The position numbers and the translations under genes were made by a program. Under the pieces are notes generated by a model that saw only the letters and a list, made by a program, of their open reading frames with translations, was not told the DNA's origin and did not search any database. Shown here one piece after another: positions 54,016 through 63,403 of a stretch of 64,000 bases of DNA. Source of the stretch: Parapedobacter indicus (GTDB taxonomy: Bacteria; Bacteroidota; Bacteroidia; Sphingobacteriales; Sphingobacteriaceae); assembly GCF_900113765.1 (NCBI RefSeq), contig NZ_FOQO01000006.1, forward strand, positions 248,001-312,000, given 5' to 3'. The first letter of the stretch is position 1. Each line of letters starts with the position of its first letter.

Positions 54016-55068
54016 CTACTCCCCTCCATACTGTTCAGCATAATATTGCTGATAATGTCCCGAAGTGACATCCTGCAACCATTCTTCATTGGCTAAATAC
54101 CAGTCGACAGTCTTTTCCAGGCCTTCTTCAAATTGCAGACTAGGCTCCCAGCCGAGTTCACGCTTCAATTTAGTGGCATCAATCGCATAGCGGAGATCAT
54201 GCCCTGCTCGGTCCCTTACGAAGGTAATCAATTGCGCCGATTCTCCCTCAGCACGACCAAGTTTGCGGTCCATAATGCTGCACAGCAGTCGGATAAGATC
54301 GATATTTTTCCACTCATTGTGGCCGCCGATGTTATAGGTCTGACCGGAAGCTGCTTGATGAAAAATGTCGTCAATGGCCCGCGCATGGTCTTCTACCCAC
54401 AACCAATCGCGCACATTTTCACCCTTGCCGTAAACCGGCACCGGCCTCTTGTTTTTGATGTTATTGATGGCCAGCGGGATCAGCTTCTCGGGAAAATGGT
54501 GAGAACCGTAATTGTTGGAGCAATTGGAAATTACCACGTCCAATCCATACGTATCGTGATAAGCGCGGGCAAAATGATCCGATGACGCTTTTGATGCAGA
54601 ATAAGGAGAATGCGGGTCATATTTGGTTTCCTCGGTAAACATACCCGACTCTGCCAGCGCGCCATATACCTCATCGGTAGAGACATGATAAAACCGATGT
54701 TGGTCATACCGGCCTTCCCAATGTTTCCGTGCGGCATTTAGCAACGTTACCGTGCCCACTACATTCGTGAGCACAAACTCAATCGGATTGCTGATGGAAC
54801 GGTCCACATGCGACTCTGCGGCCAAATGGATAATCGCATCCGGCTGCTGAGTGGCAAATAGCTCATCAATGAATGCGGCATCCGTAATGTCTCCTTTGAC
54901 AAAACGATAATTCGGCCTATTCTCAATATCTTTCAGGTTGGTTAGATTGCCTGCATACGTCAGTTTATCAAGATTGATAATCTGATAATCTGAATATCTG
55001 GTCACAAACCTGCGGACAACGTGCGAACCGATAAACCCGGCTCCGCCGGTGATAATAATGCTCTTCAT
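54016..55068 (-). CDS. rmlB: dTDP-glucose 4,6-dehydratase
   Basis: Extended SDR enzyme of 350 residues that makes dTDP-4-keto-6-deoxyglucose for rhamnose or related envelope sugars. The NAD-binding GGAGFIG is at 8-14. The RmlB marks are HLAAESHVDRSI, HVSTDEVYG and YSASKASSDH with catalytic Tyr and Lys. The frame extends ten codons upstream into the neighbouring gene; I use the Met at 55068. It is the last gene of a leftward nucleotide-sugar operon. rmlA, rmlC and rmlD are not in the window. Confidence 0.94.
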   Translation of the reverse strand: MKSIIITGGAGFIGSHVVRRFVTRYSDYQIINLDKLTYAGNLTNLKDIENRPNYRFVKGDITDAAFIDELFATQQPDAIIHLAAESHVDRSISNPIEFVLTNVVGTVTLLNAARKHWEGRYDQHRFYHVSTDEVYGALAESGMFTEETKYDPHSPYSASKASSDHFARAYHDTYGLDVVISNCSNNYGSHHFPEKLIPLAINNIKNKRPVPVYGKGENVRDWLWVEDHARAIDDIFHQAASGQTYNIGGHNEWKNIDLIRLLCSIMDRKLGRAEGESAQLITFVRDRAGHDLRYAIDATKLKRELGWEPSLQFEEGLEKTVDWYLANEEWLQDVTSGHYQQYYAEQYGGE

Positions 55069-55075
55069 GTTATAG

Positions 55076-55657
55076 TTATACCTCTTTAGGTAGCCCAACC
55101 ACCTTCATGTGGGGTTTCATTCCCGACTGATAGGCGAAGGCTAATGCTTCATTTAGTTTTTCCCGGAATTCAAACTGCAAATCTTCATGCAGTTTTTCGT
55201 ATTTCCCGAGGATGTATTTTATCCTTCCAGTTTGATACTTCAGCAACCGGTCATTCCTGCCGTATAAATGCGGTTCGAACAATCGGTCAAAATGAGCAAA
55301 ACTTTGCGACACCAAAAACAAGCGGAATTGGATTTCGCTCATTTTGTCTTTGGTGATAGCAAAATGCTCATTCACAATACCGCTGCCATATTTCAATGCT
55401 TTCATCAACTCATCGGCATAGCCGCGGTGATTTTCATTTGGAATATGTCCCTCGATCTGACCCACTAACCGCACCAGTAGTTGATGAACCGCTTCGATCC
55501 GCTCTTCCAGATCCGACTCATTTTCCAACAATTGAAAATGCAATTGCTTCATCAACATTCCGTCTTTACTGATCAAACGCACCAACAGTTTATCCTTTTC
55601 CTGTTGGGGAAGTCCGAGAATTGCTTTTTTCAGCTCCGGCTGCTGATGAAGTGACAT
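55076..55657 (-). CDS. helical protein of unknown function in the nucleotide-sugar operon
   Basis: Protein of 193 residues, almost wholly alpha-helical and charged, without signal peptide or membrane segment. I do not recognise a family. The first 45 residues (PQQEKDKLLVRLISKDGMLMKQL) look like a short helical-hairpin repeat. It lies 10 bases after galE and 7 bases before rmlB, so it is clearly co-transcribed. Confidence 0.65.
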   Translation of the reverse strand: MSLHQQPELKKAILGLPQQEKDKLLVRLISKDGMLMKQLHFQLLENESDLEERIEAVHQLLVRLVGQIEGHIPNENHRGYADELMKALKYGSGIVNEHFAITKDKMSEIQFRLFLVSQSFAHFDRLFEPHLYGRNDRLLKYQTGRIKYILGKYEKLHEDLQFEFREKLNEALAFAYQSGMKPHMKVVGLPKEV

Positions 55658-55667
55658 GGATTTAAAA

Positions 55668-56696
55668 CTATGTCAACGGATGATCTTTCAAATATTGTTC
55701 CCACTTCCAAGCCGAACGCATCATTTCTTCGATTCCCAGTTCGGCTTTCCAGCCTAACTCCCGGGTTGATTTGGATACGTCGCCCCACACCTGTTCTACA
55801 TCGCCAGCGCGGCGCGGGCCGATCTGGTAGTTCAATTTTACACCGGTTGACGCTTCAAACGCTTTAATCACTTCCAATACGGAATTGCCTTTTCCGGTAC
55901 CGATGTTGAACACGTCGTAATTCCCCGCCGGATTCCCCTCTTCCAACAAACGGATTGCTGCTACGTGTGCTTTGGCCAGATCCACCACGTGGATGTAATC
56001 CCGGATTGCCGAACCATCTGGTGTACGGTAATCATCACCGAATACCGTGATCGGACCTCGCTTACCGATAGCACTTTGGGTAATAAATGGAACCAGATTC
56101 TGCGGTACACCTAGCGGCAACTCACCAATGAGTGCACTCTCGTGAGCCCCCACCGGGTTGAAGTATCGTAGCGATATAATATGGTAGTTGCCGTTCGCAG
56201 CAGCCGTTTCTGCCAGGATCTCCTCAGCAATCTGCTTCGTATTTCCATAAGGCGACTCCGCTTTCTTCACGGGTGCCTCTTCCGTAACAGGTAGTACATC
56301 CGGCTGGCCATATACCGTACAGCTCGATGAAAACACAAAATTTACGGATTTCCCCGCGTATGCATTGAGCAGGTTGATCAGCGAGAAGAAGTTGTTGTGG
56401 TAGTATTTCAGGGGTTGCTGCACAGACTCTCCCACCGCCTTGTAAGCAGCAAAGTGGATGACACCGGTAATATTGGGATGATCGGCAACGAACCGGTTGA
56501 CCTTTTCACTGTCACACAGGTCGAATTTATGGAACTCGGGCCTGACACCGGTAATTTTTTCAACCTGGTCTAGCACACCCGCATTGGAATTCACTAGATT
56601 ATCTACGATAATTGGTGTATATCCGGCACGCTGCAATTCGACCACCGTATGCGAACCGATGTATCCCGTACCTCCTGTAACTAATATATCGCTCAT
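55668..56696 (-). CDS. galE: UDP-glucose 4-epimerase
   Basis: Extended SDR enzyme of 342 residues that interconverts UDP-glucose and UDP-galactose. It has GGTGYIGSH at 7-15, FAAYKAVGESV, the serine region SSSCTVYG, and YGNTKQIAEE with catalytic Tyr and Lys; the C-terminal GPRRAGDVEQVW is typical. It begins immediately after the stop of the decarboxylase gene with no gap. It could supply UDP-galactose for glycans and also serve the galactose released by the GH36 and GH97 enzymes. Confidence 0.95.
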   Translation of the reverse strand: MSDILVTGGTGYIGSHTVVELQRAGYTPIIVDNLVNSNAGVLDQVEKITGVRPEFHKFDLCDSEKVNRFVADHPNITGVIHFAAYKAVGESVQQPLKYYHNNFFSLINLLNAYAGKSVNFVFSSSCTVYGQPDVLPVTEEAPVKKAESPYGNTKQIAEEILAETAAANGNYHIISLRYFNPVGAHESALIGELPLGVPQNLVPFITQSAIGKRGPITVFGDDYRTPDGSAIRDYIHVVDLAKAHVAAIRLLEEGNPAGNYDVFNIGTGKGNSVLEVIKAFEASTGVKLNYQIGPRRAGDVEQVWGDVSKSTRELGWKAELGIEEMMRSAWKWEQYLKDHPLT

Positions 56697-57677
56697 TTAT
56701 TTATTATAATAGGTAAAATCCTTGTGTTTGATTTCCTGATCGGGCAGTGACCTGAAATATTCATAGGTAATGCGTAGTCCTTCGGCCCGGCCTATTTTCG
56801 GTTCCCAGCCCAGCAATTCTTGTGCTTTGCTGATATCAGGCCTTCGCTGTTTGGGGTCATCAACGGGCAGCTCTTTGTATACCAATTTCTGCGTAGTGCC
56901 GGTCAACTTGATAATTTCTTCTCCGAATTGTTTAATGGTGATCTCATCGGGATTTCCAATGTTAACAGGATAGGGATAATCGCTCAGCAGCAGACGGTAG
57001 ATCCCCTCTACCTGGTCATCCACATAACAGAACGAACGGGTTTGTGAACCGTCGCCAAAGACGGTAAGATCCTCACCGCGTAGCGCCTGGCCAATAAATG
57101 CCGGCAACACCCGTCCGTCGTTGAGCCGCATGCGCGGCCCATAGGTGTTGAAGATACGCACGATACGCGTTTCAAGCCCGTGAAATGTATGATAGGCCAT
57201 CGTGATGGCTTCCTGAAAGCGCTTGGCCTCGTCATACACTCCCCGTGGTCCCACGGGATTCACGTTGCCCCAATACTCCTCGGGCTGCGGGCTGACGGTG
57301 GGGTCTCCATAGACTTCAGACGTGGAAGCCACCAGGATCCGGGCGCCTTTCGCCCGCGCCAATCCCAGCAGATGGTGGGTTCCCAACGAGCCTACTTTCA
57401 GGGTTTGAATGGGAATCTTCAGGTAATCAATGGGACTGGCCGGAGACGCAAAATGGAGGATGTAATCCAGCTGTCCGGGGACATGCACAAACGTTGACAC
57501 GTCGTGCTTGTAAAATTCGAAATTTTCCAGCTTGAATAGGTGTTCGATGTTGCGAAGGTCGCCCGTAATGAGGTTGTCCATGCCAATCACATGGTAATCC
57601 TCTTTGATAAAGCGGTCGCATAGATGTGATCCCAGAAATCCGGCAGCACCGGTGATGAGTATACGTTTTCTCGACAT
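56697..57677 (-). CDS. UDP-glucuronate decarboxylase (UDP-xylose synthase)
   Basis: Extended SDR of 326 residues that converts UDP-glucuronate to UDP-xylose. The UXS pattern is clear: [14 protein letters not shown] near the N-terminus, [21 protein letters not shown], and [12 protein letters not shown] with catalytic Tyr and Lys. It is the first gene of the operon UXS, galE, unknown protein, rmlB. A UDP-glucose dehydrogenase to supply its substrate is not present here. Confidence 0.92.
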   Translation of the reverse strand: MSRKRILITGAAGFLGSHLCDRFIKEDYHVIGMDNLITGDLRNIEHLFKLENFEFYKHDVSTFVHVPGQLDYILHFASPASPIDYLKIPIQTLKVGSLGTHHLLGLARAKGARILVASTSEVYGDPTVSPQPEEYWGNVNPVGPRGVYDEAKRFQEAITMAYHTFHGLETRIVRIFNTYGPRMRLNDGRVLPAFIGQALRGEDLTVFGDGSQTRSFCYVDDQVEGIYRLLLSDYPYPVNIGNPDEITIKQFGEEIIKLTGTTQKLVYKELPVDDPKQRRPDISKAQELLGWEPKIGRAEGLRITYEYFRSLPDQEIKHKDFTYYNK

Positions 57678-57704
57678 AATTGCGCGGTGTATCGATTAAA
57701 CTGA

Positions 57705-57730
57705 CAAATTTACTTTCTATTGTAAATTTG
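57705..57730. promoter_or_regulatory. divergent promoters forming a 9-bp inverted repeat
   Basis: CAAATTTAC (57705-57713) and GTAAATTTG (57722-57730) are a perfect inverted repeat with an 8-base spacer. Each arm contains an exact TAnnTTTG read outward: leftward to the UXS operon, rightward to waaA. A second rightward TAAGTTTG lies at 57733-57740. The two -7 elements are so close that the polymerases would compete. Confidence 0.5.
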
Positions 57731-57767
57731 CCTAAGTTTGGCGCGAATATAAGGATTTATAACCAAG

Positions 57768-59045
57768 ATGTGGGTACTCTATCTCGTTGGAATCAAAATC
57801 TATGGACTACTAATTTCCATTTTGTCGCCTTTCAACGACAAAGCAAAAAAATGGGTCCTTGGACGGCGAGGATTGCTGCGTCGGATTGCCAGGGAAGTAA
57901 GTACGGATACGCAATCCATCTGGTTTCATTTTGCATCACTGGGTGAATTTGAGCAGGGACGGCCGGTGCTGGAAGCCATCCGGTCACGTCTTCCCGATAC
58001 CCCGATTGTGATCACCTTTTACTCACCGTCCGGATACGAAATACGGAAAAACACTCCGCTCGCCGACCATGTATTTTACCTACCGGAAGATACGCCTGCC
58101 AATGCCAAGGCGTTGATCCGTTTAATTAACCCGTCGCTGGCCATATTCACCAAATACGAATTTTGGCCTTTTTACTTCCGCGCATTGGCCTCCCAAGACA
58201 TCCCTCTTTACCTTATTTCCGCTATTTTCAGACCGGATCAGCTATTTTTCAAGCCTTATGGGGGCTTTTTTCGGAAGACTCTCAGATGTGTGACTCATTT
58301 TTTTACGCAAAACAAGGACAGCCTCGTCTTGTTGGCCCAACTGGGATTTACAAACGCTAGCCTTACCGGTGACACACGTTTCGATCGGGTAGTTGCCCTG
58401 CCGCAAACACGGAAACACATCCCCCAAATCGAGTCGTTTGCTAAAGAATCCCCGTTGCTGGTAGCTGGCAGCACGTGGCCGGCAGACGAAGAGCTGCTGT
58501 CGCATTTGCATAGGAGGTTTCCCGACTGGAAAATCATCATCGCTCCCCATGAAATCCATGAAGAACATCTCCGTTCCATCGAAAAGCTGTTTCCCGATGC
58601 AATACGCTTTTCCAAGCATAGCCAATCGGCCGATCATCCCCTGCCGATCGCGGGCCACCGGCTACCTCCTACCGTCCTCATCATCGACAACATCGGTATG
58701 CTTTCGTCACTTTACGCGTACGGCCAAATCGCTTACATCGGCGGCGGCTTCGGCGTGGGCATTCACAACACCTTGGAGGCCGCGGCTTACGGCATCCCTG
58801 TGATTTTCGGATCCAACTACCAGAAATTCCAGGAAGCAAAAGACCTCCTAACCAATGGTGGTGGGTTCAGCGTACGTGACGCGGATGAGTTAATCGCTGT
58901 TTTTGAAAACTTACTGATAGACTCCTTACGCAAACATGCAGGGCAAATTGCAGGCCGATATGTACAGGAGCATGCAGGTGCAACGGCGATCATTCTTCGC
59001 CTACTCATCGAAAAAGAGTTCGGAGGCTATACGGTCGGCCAGTAA
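57768..59045 (+). CDS. waaA: 3-deoxy-D-manno-octulosonic acid transferase
   Basis: Inner-membrane-anchored glycosyltransferase of 425 residues that adds Kdo to lipid A. An N-terminal anchor (about 1-20) precedes the GT-B fold; IWFHFASLGEFEQGRPV contains the catalytic Glu region. AGSTWPADEE and the C-terminal AYIGGGFGVGIHNTLEAAAYGIPV are the KdtA signatures. Its last 45 bases overlap the convergent hemW gene. It is divergent from the nucleotide-sugar operon, consistent with cell-surface glycan synthesis. Confidence 0.95.
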   Translation: MWVLYLVGIKIYGLLISILSPFNDKAKKWVLGRRGLLRRIAREVSTDTQSIWFHFASLGEFEQGRPVLEAIRSRLPDTPIVITFYSPSGYEIRKNTPLADHVFYLPEDTPANAKALIRLINPSLAIFTKYEFWPFYFRALASQDIPLYLISAIFRPDQLFFKPYGGFFRKTLRCVTHFFTQNKDSLVLLAQLGFTNASLTGDTRFDRVVALPQTRKHIPQIESFAKESPLLVAGSTWPADEELLSHLHRRFPDWKIIIAPHEIHEEHLRSIEKLFPDAIRFSKHSQSADHPLPIAGHRLPPTVLIIDNIGMLSSLYAYGQIAYIGGGFGVGIHNTLEAAAYGIPVIFGSNYQKFQEAKDLLTNGGGFSVRDADELIAVFENLLIDSLRKHAGQIAGRYVQEHAGATAIILRLLIEKEFGGYTVGQ

Positions 59046-60131
59046 TTTACCCCGATGGGTCAAGGTAGCGACTTCGCCAATGAGCGCTACATCACCCCTC
59101 GAAACAAAGGGTTGCAGTTCCCCGCGAAGTGCCGTATAATAATTGGTGCCGAAAGAATGTGCTACGTATTCCAGATCCAAGCCCCATACGGTTCGAAGTG
59201 CCGTCATGATGTATTCGTTGATTCGGTCCCGCGTACTGAGTTCTTCACGTTCGCAGGGCACAATACCACTTTGAATCGCCTGAATATATTTGGCGTTATT
59301 GCGTACATTCCATTGACGGGTATAACCGTCAAACGAATGTGCCGATGGTCCGATACCGAGATAAGAAACCCCTCGCCAGTAATTGCTGTTGTGGCGCGCA
59401 TACTGCCCTGGCTTGGCAAAATTGGAGATTTCATACTGCTCGTAGCCAGCAGCGATGAGTCGTTCCATCAACTGTTCAAACTGGGCAGCATTCTGCTCTT
59501 CATCCATCGGAGATTGGCTCCCCTTTCGGATAAAAGCCGCCAGTGCAGTCTGCGGTTCAACGGTCATGCTATAAGCCGATACATGAGGAATTCCAAAATC
59601 CAGTAACCGATCGATATTCTGGAGCCACTTCCAATTGGTAAGCAGCGGATATCCATAAATCAGATCGGCGGTAATGTTATTGTATCCGCTGTCCTGCACC
59701 CGCTGGATTGCTTTGCTTGCTTCGATAGCACTGTGGGCACGGTTCATCCAACGTAAATCTTCTTCAAAAAAAGACTGGATGCCTATACTGAACCGGTTTA
59801 TCGGCGTATGCCGCATCGCAGTCACTTTCCGGCCATCCAGGTCATCGGGGTTAGCCTCTAGCGTAATTTCGGCATCGGGAAGGATGTCGAAATGAAAGGC
59901 CACCGCATCAATCAACCGGGAGATGTCATCTGCTTCAAGCAAAGACGGGGTGCCACCACCGAAATAAATGCTCTCAATCCGCTTATCATCCAGGTAGCTT
60001 GTTTGCAACGAAATCTCTTTTTCCATGGCAGCCAGCATTTCCCCCCGATACTTCAGTGAAGTGCTGAAATGGAAGTCGCAATAGTGACAAGCCTGCTTGC
60101 AAAAGGGAACGTGGAAATAGACACCTGACAT
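59001..60131 (-). CDS. hemW: radical SAM protein HemW
   Basis: Protein of 376 residues with the radical SAM CxxxCxxC at C11, C15 and C18 (VPFCKQACHYCDF), GGGTPSLL and the C-terminal HemW domain. HemW is related to oxygen-independent coproporphyrinogen oxidase HemN, but acts as a haem chaperone for respiratory enzymes. That would suit the haem-rich oxidase in this window, though the two are far apart. The frame runs 57 codons upstream; I choose the Met at 60131 because the family N-terminus begins there and a promoter element lies just upstream. Confidence 0.92.
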   Translation of the reverse strand: MSGVYFHVPFCKQACHYCDFHFSTSLKYRGEMLAAMEKEISLQTSYLDDKRIESIYFGGGTPSLLEADDISRLIDAVAFHFDILPDAEITLEANPDDLDGRKVTAMRHTPINRFSIGIQSFFEEDLRWMNRAHSAIEASKAIQRVQDSGYNNITADLIYGYPLLTNWKWLQNIDRLLDFGIPHVSAYSMTVEPQTALAAFIRKGSQSPMDEEQNAAQFEQLMERLIAAGYEQYEISNFAKPGQYARHNSNYWRGVSYLGIGPSAHSFDGYTRQWNVRNNAKYIQAIQSGIVPCEREELSTRDRINEYIMTALRTVWGLDLEYVAHSFGTNYYTALRGELQPFVSRGDVALIGEVATLTHRGKLLADRIASELFFDE

Positions 60132-60135
60132 GCGA

Positions 60136-60143
60136 CAAAGATA
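60136..60143 (-). promoter_or_regulatory. -7 element directly upstream of hemW
   Basis: The minus strand reads TATCTTTG, an exact TAnnTTTG, only four bases before the ATG at 60131, so the transcript would be leaderless. No TTG is seen at the standard distance. Confidence 0.4.
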
Positions 60144-60195
60144 AAACCCTATTTTCAAAAAAATAGCGTATATTGGCCAGCCCCTTGTAAACTTT

Positions 60196-62334
60196 ATGAA
60201 CCGATTGGTCAAGATAATAGCTTTCTTGCTTTCCGCGTCCATCCTGTCCGGATGTATAGGAGAGACTATTAATGAAGAATGGCGCACGTTTACCGGAACC
60301 AACGCGGGTATGCGCTATGTAAAACAGGGCGATATTACTCCGGAAAACGTTAAGGAGTTAACGATTGCCTGGGAATACGATACTGGAGATTCTATTGGAA
60401 AAGGTTCGACCATCCCAACCACCCCCTTGATGGTAGATGACGTACTATATGGCGTTTCCCCCAATCAACATTTGTTTGCGCTGGATGCACGTACGGGTGA
60501 GGAACAATGGGTATTCAAAGCACCCGATCCGACAGCTAGGGGCTCCATCCGGAGCATTTCCTTTTGGCAAGATAAATCGGGTCGTGAGAAATTACTCTTT
60601 TATGCCACCGGACCAAAGTTATATGCCGTAGACGCCACCACCGGTAAAATCATTCCCACATTCGGCAAAGAAGGATACATCGACTTACGAATGGACATGG
60701 ATGGTCCCTATGAAAACAGTTGGATGGCCGGAAATACGGCCCCGATTGTCTACAAAGACCTACTTATTATGGGCATGCGGTTGAGCGAAGGTGCCGATGC
60801 TGCCCCCGGACACATCCGTGCGTTCGATGTACACACCGGCAAACGTCGCTGGATATTCCATACGATCCCCCATCCGGGCGAAAAGGGGTACGAAACCTGG
60901 GAAGATCCCGATGCATGGAAGCAAGGCGGCGGCGCCAACAACTGGGCAGGGATGGCGATTGATGAGAAACGTGGAATTGTGTACATTCCCCTGGGATCGT
61001 CCACACCGGATTTTTACGGCAAACGCAGGAAGGGCCAAAACCTGTTTGCCAATTGCCTCCTGGCGCTAGACGCTAATACCGGCCATTATCTTTGGCACTT
61101 CCAGACCGTCCATCACGACTTATGGGACCGAGATCTTCCCGCATATCCCAACTTGGTTACCGTCAAAAAAGATGGCAAATGGGTAGATGCGGTGGCTCAG
61201 ATCACCAAATCGGGATACATCTTTCTCTTTGATCGGGTCACGGGTGTCCCCATATTCCCAATTAAAGAGGTCAGCGTACCTCCTTCGGACCTTCCTGACG
61301 AAGAGGCCTGGCCTACCCAACCGATCCCCACACTGCCCGAACCCTTCGCAAGGCAGCATTTTGGGGCGGAGGATATCAGCGACCGGACCCCAGCCATCCA
61401 CCGGGAACTTCTGGAAGAGTACCACCGATACCGGAATGATGGCATGTTCGTTCCTCCTAGCTTGCAGGGTTCCTGGTTATTTCCTGGTTTTGACGGCGGC
61501 GGTCAATGGAGCGGTGCCGCTGTGGACCCTGAGACCCAGATACTCTATGTTGGAAGTTCCGAACTTCCCTGGCGCCTGCAAATGATCCCCAATCCGGCGC
61601 TGAAGGAAGAAAATGCAAAAACACTGAAAGAACAGGGGAATATGGTATACAGGAAGACCTGTGCTTCTTGCCACGGGACGGGCCGCCAAGGTATTGGGCC
61701 GTCTTTCCCCGCCCTGCAGCATTTAGAAGACCGTATGACCGTGCAACAAGCGAAATTGGTAATTGAAAACGGCCGCAATATGATGCCTGCTTTCAAAGAT
61801 GTGCTTGACGATGGCGATAAAACTGCGCTGCTCACCTATTTGATGGATCTGGAAGACAAGGAGGCCATTCCTAAAACGGAGCATGCATCAATAGCAATCG
61901 ATCGGTCTTCGCTTCCAGCATATACGCTGAATGGATACCAGCGGTTTATGGATCGGGATGGCTATCCGGGCATCAAGCCCCCATGGGGAACATTAAATGC
62001 GGTGAATCTAAACAGCGGAAAATTGCTGTGGAAGGTTCCTTTGGGAAATTTCGCCGAGTTGGGAACCGCGGAAGATACCGGCACAGAGGTTTATGGAGGG
62101 CCGGTCGTAACGAAAAGCGGCCTGATATTCATCGCAGGCACACAAGATGAAAAAATACGGGCATTTGACAAAAAAACAGGGCAAGTCCTTTGGGAGCATC
62201 CGCTTCCTGCCGCTGGGTTTGCATCGCCAGCCGTTTATACGATTGATGGGAAGCAATTTGTCGTTATTGCCGCCGGTGGCGGAAAGCTGGGCATGCGATC
62301 GGGCACGAAATACCTTGCTTTTGCCCTTCCCTAA
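60196..62334 (+). CDS. PQQ-dependent dehydrogenase with inserted cytochrome c domain
   Basis: Periplasmic lipoprotein of 712 residues; the signal peptide ends SILSGC (Cys20). The body is an eight-bladed PQQ propeller of the membrane glucose/alcohol dehydrogenase type. A cytochrome c domain (CASCH at 489-493, with a likely Met ligand in NMMPAF) is inserted before the last blades. The propeller then resumes (GYPGIKPPWGTLNAVNL). It would oxidise a sugar or alcohol and pass electrons to the respiratory chain. The substrate is unknown; PQQ synthesis genes are absent here. Confidence 0.88.
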   Translation: MNRLVKIIAFLLSASILSGCIGETINEEWRTFTGTNAGMRYVKQGDITPENVKELTIAWEYDTGDSIGKGSTIPTTPLMVDDVLYGVSPNQHLFALDARTGEEQWVFKAPDPTARGSIRSISFWQDKSGREKLLFYATGPKLYAVDATTGKIIPTFGKEGYIDLRMDMDGPYENSWMAGNTAPIVYKDLLIMGMRLSEGADAAPGHIRAFDVHTGKRRWIFHTIPHPGEKGYETWEDPDAWKQGGGANNWAGMAIDEKRGIVYIPLGSSTPDFYGKRRKGQNLFANCLLALDANTGHYLWHFQTVHHDLWDRDLPAYPNLVTVKKDGKWVDAVAQITKSGYIFLFDRVTGVPIFPIKEVSVPPSDLPDEEAWPTQPIPTLPEPFARQHFGAEDISDRTPAIHRELLEEYHRYRNDGMFVPPSLQGSWLFPGFDGGGQWSGAAVDPETQILYVGSSELPWRLQMIPNPALKEENAKTLKEQGNMVYRKTCASCHGTGRQGIGPSFPALQHLEDRMTVQQAKLVIENGRNMMPAFKDVLDDGDKTALLTYLMDLEDKEAIPKTEHASIAIDRSSLPAYTLNGYQRFMDRDGYPGIKPPWGTLNAVNLNSGKLLWKVPLGNFAELGTAEDTGTEVYGGPVVTKSGLIFIAGTQDEKIRAFDKKTGQVLWEHPLPAAGFASPAVYTIDGKQFVVIAAGGGKLGMRSGTKYLAFALP

Positions 62335-62388
62335 TTTGTAGAAAAGCAACCAATATGAGTACTATATCAAATAAATATAACGTAAAAT

Positions 62389-63366
62389 ATGAAAAATAGT
62401 CAATTATCAAGAAGGCAGTTCTTGGGCACAGCTGCACTAGCTGCTGCCGGTATCGCCGTATCGAACAAATCCGCATTTGGAATGCCTGCCTATATCAGAA
62501 ATCTGAATAAGCCAAACTCCGTATTCAAAGGGGTACAAATTGGTGTGATCACCTATTCGTTCCGCAGCATGCCCAGCAGTGCCGAACAGTTGCTCCAATA
62601 TTGCCGCGAGTGTGGTGTCGGCGCTGTGGAGCTCATGGGCGATGCAGCCGAAACATTCGCAGGTGCACCGGTAGCACCTGCACGTCCCAAACGCGGCAGT
62701 ACCGAAGGACAGGAGGCTTGGAAAGCACACCTGCAAGCACTGGCGGCTTGGCGGGAAAAGGTGCCCATGACCCGGTTTGAGCAACTCCGCAAGTTATACA
62801 ACGATGCTGGTGTGAAGATCTACGGTTATAAACCCAGTGCGTTAGGTGTGAACAATACGGATGGAGAAGTTGAATATGCCTTCCGAGCCGCCAAGGCGCT
62901 GGGAGCCAACCAAGCCAATATCGAGTTTCCAACCGACCCGGCACAAACCAAACGCTTGGGGACATTGGCTGCCAAGCACAAAGTCTATGTGGGTTATCAC
63001 GGACATACGCAACAAACGTTCGATATGTGGGACAGCGCTATCGCCCAATCCCGTTATAATGCGATGAATTTTGACATGGGGCATTATGTGGCTGCTGGAT
63101 TCGACGCCATCGAATTTATAAAGGCGAAACACCAACACATCGTCAGTATGCACGTCAAAGACCGCCAAACCAAAGAACATGGTGGCGCAAACCTACCTTG
63201 GGGACAAGGCGACACACCCATTGCGGAAGCCTTGAATCTGATGTCCAAATCGCATTATAAATTTCCGGCAACCATCGAACTTGAATACCAAATCCCCGAA
63301 GGGTCCAATGCGGTACAGGAGGTGGCTAAGTGCCTGGAATTTGCAAGAAAGGCATTAGGGGCTTGA
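62389..63366 (+). CDS. Tat-exported sugar phosphate isomerase/epimerase-like TIM-barrel protein
   Basis: Protein of 325 residues with a twin-arginine signal (SRRQFLGTAALAAAG at 7-21) followed by an AP endonuclease family 2 / xylose isomerase-like TIM barrel (about 42-325). Candidate metal ligands include His in GYHGHTQQTF, Asp in NFDMGHY, His in SMHVKDRQ and Glu in TIELEYQIP. Such periplasmic relatives act on keto-sugars or sugar derivatives. It lies 54 bases after the PQQ dehydrogenase, which suggests a shared oxidised-sugar pathway (inference). Confidence 0.85.
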   Translation: MKNSQLSRRQFLGTAALAAAGIAVSNKSAFGMPAYIRNLNKPNSVFKGVQIGVITYSFRSMPSSAEQLLQYCRECGVGAVELMGDAAETFAGAPVAPARPKRGSTEGQEAWKAHLQALAAWREKVPMTRFEQLRKLYNDAGVKIYGYKPSALGVNNTDGEVEYAFRAAKALGANQANIEFPTDPAQTKRLGTLAAKHKVYVGYHGHTQQTFDMWDSAIAQSRYNAMNFDMGHYVAAGFDAIEFIKAKHQHIVSMHVKDRQTKEHGGANLPWGQGDTPIAEALNLMSKSHYKFPATIELEYQIPEGSNAVQEVAKCLEFARKALGA

Positions 63367-63403
63367 GCAGCATACACAGCCAATTTAATTACGAATAAAC
63401 TAT

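Noticed and set aside
60132..60302. 57-residue N-terminal extension of HemW
   Set aside because: It runs into the divergent PQQ dehydrogenase gene and upstream of the promoter element; the radical SAM domain begins at 60131.
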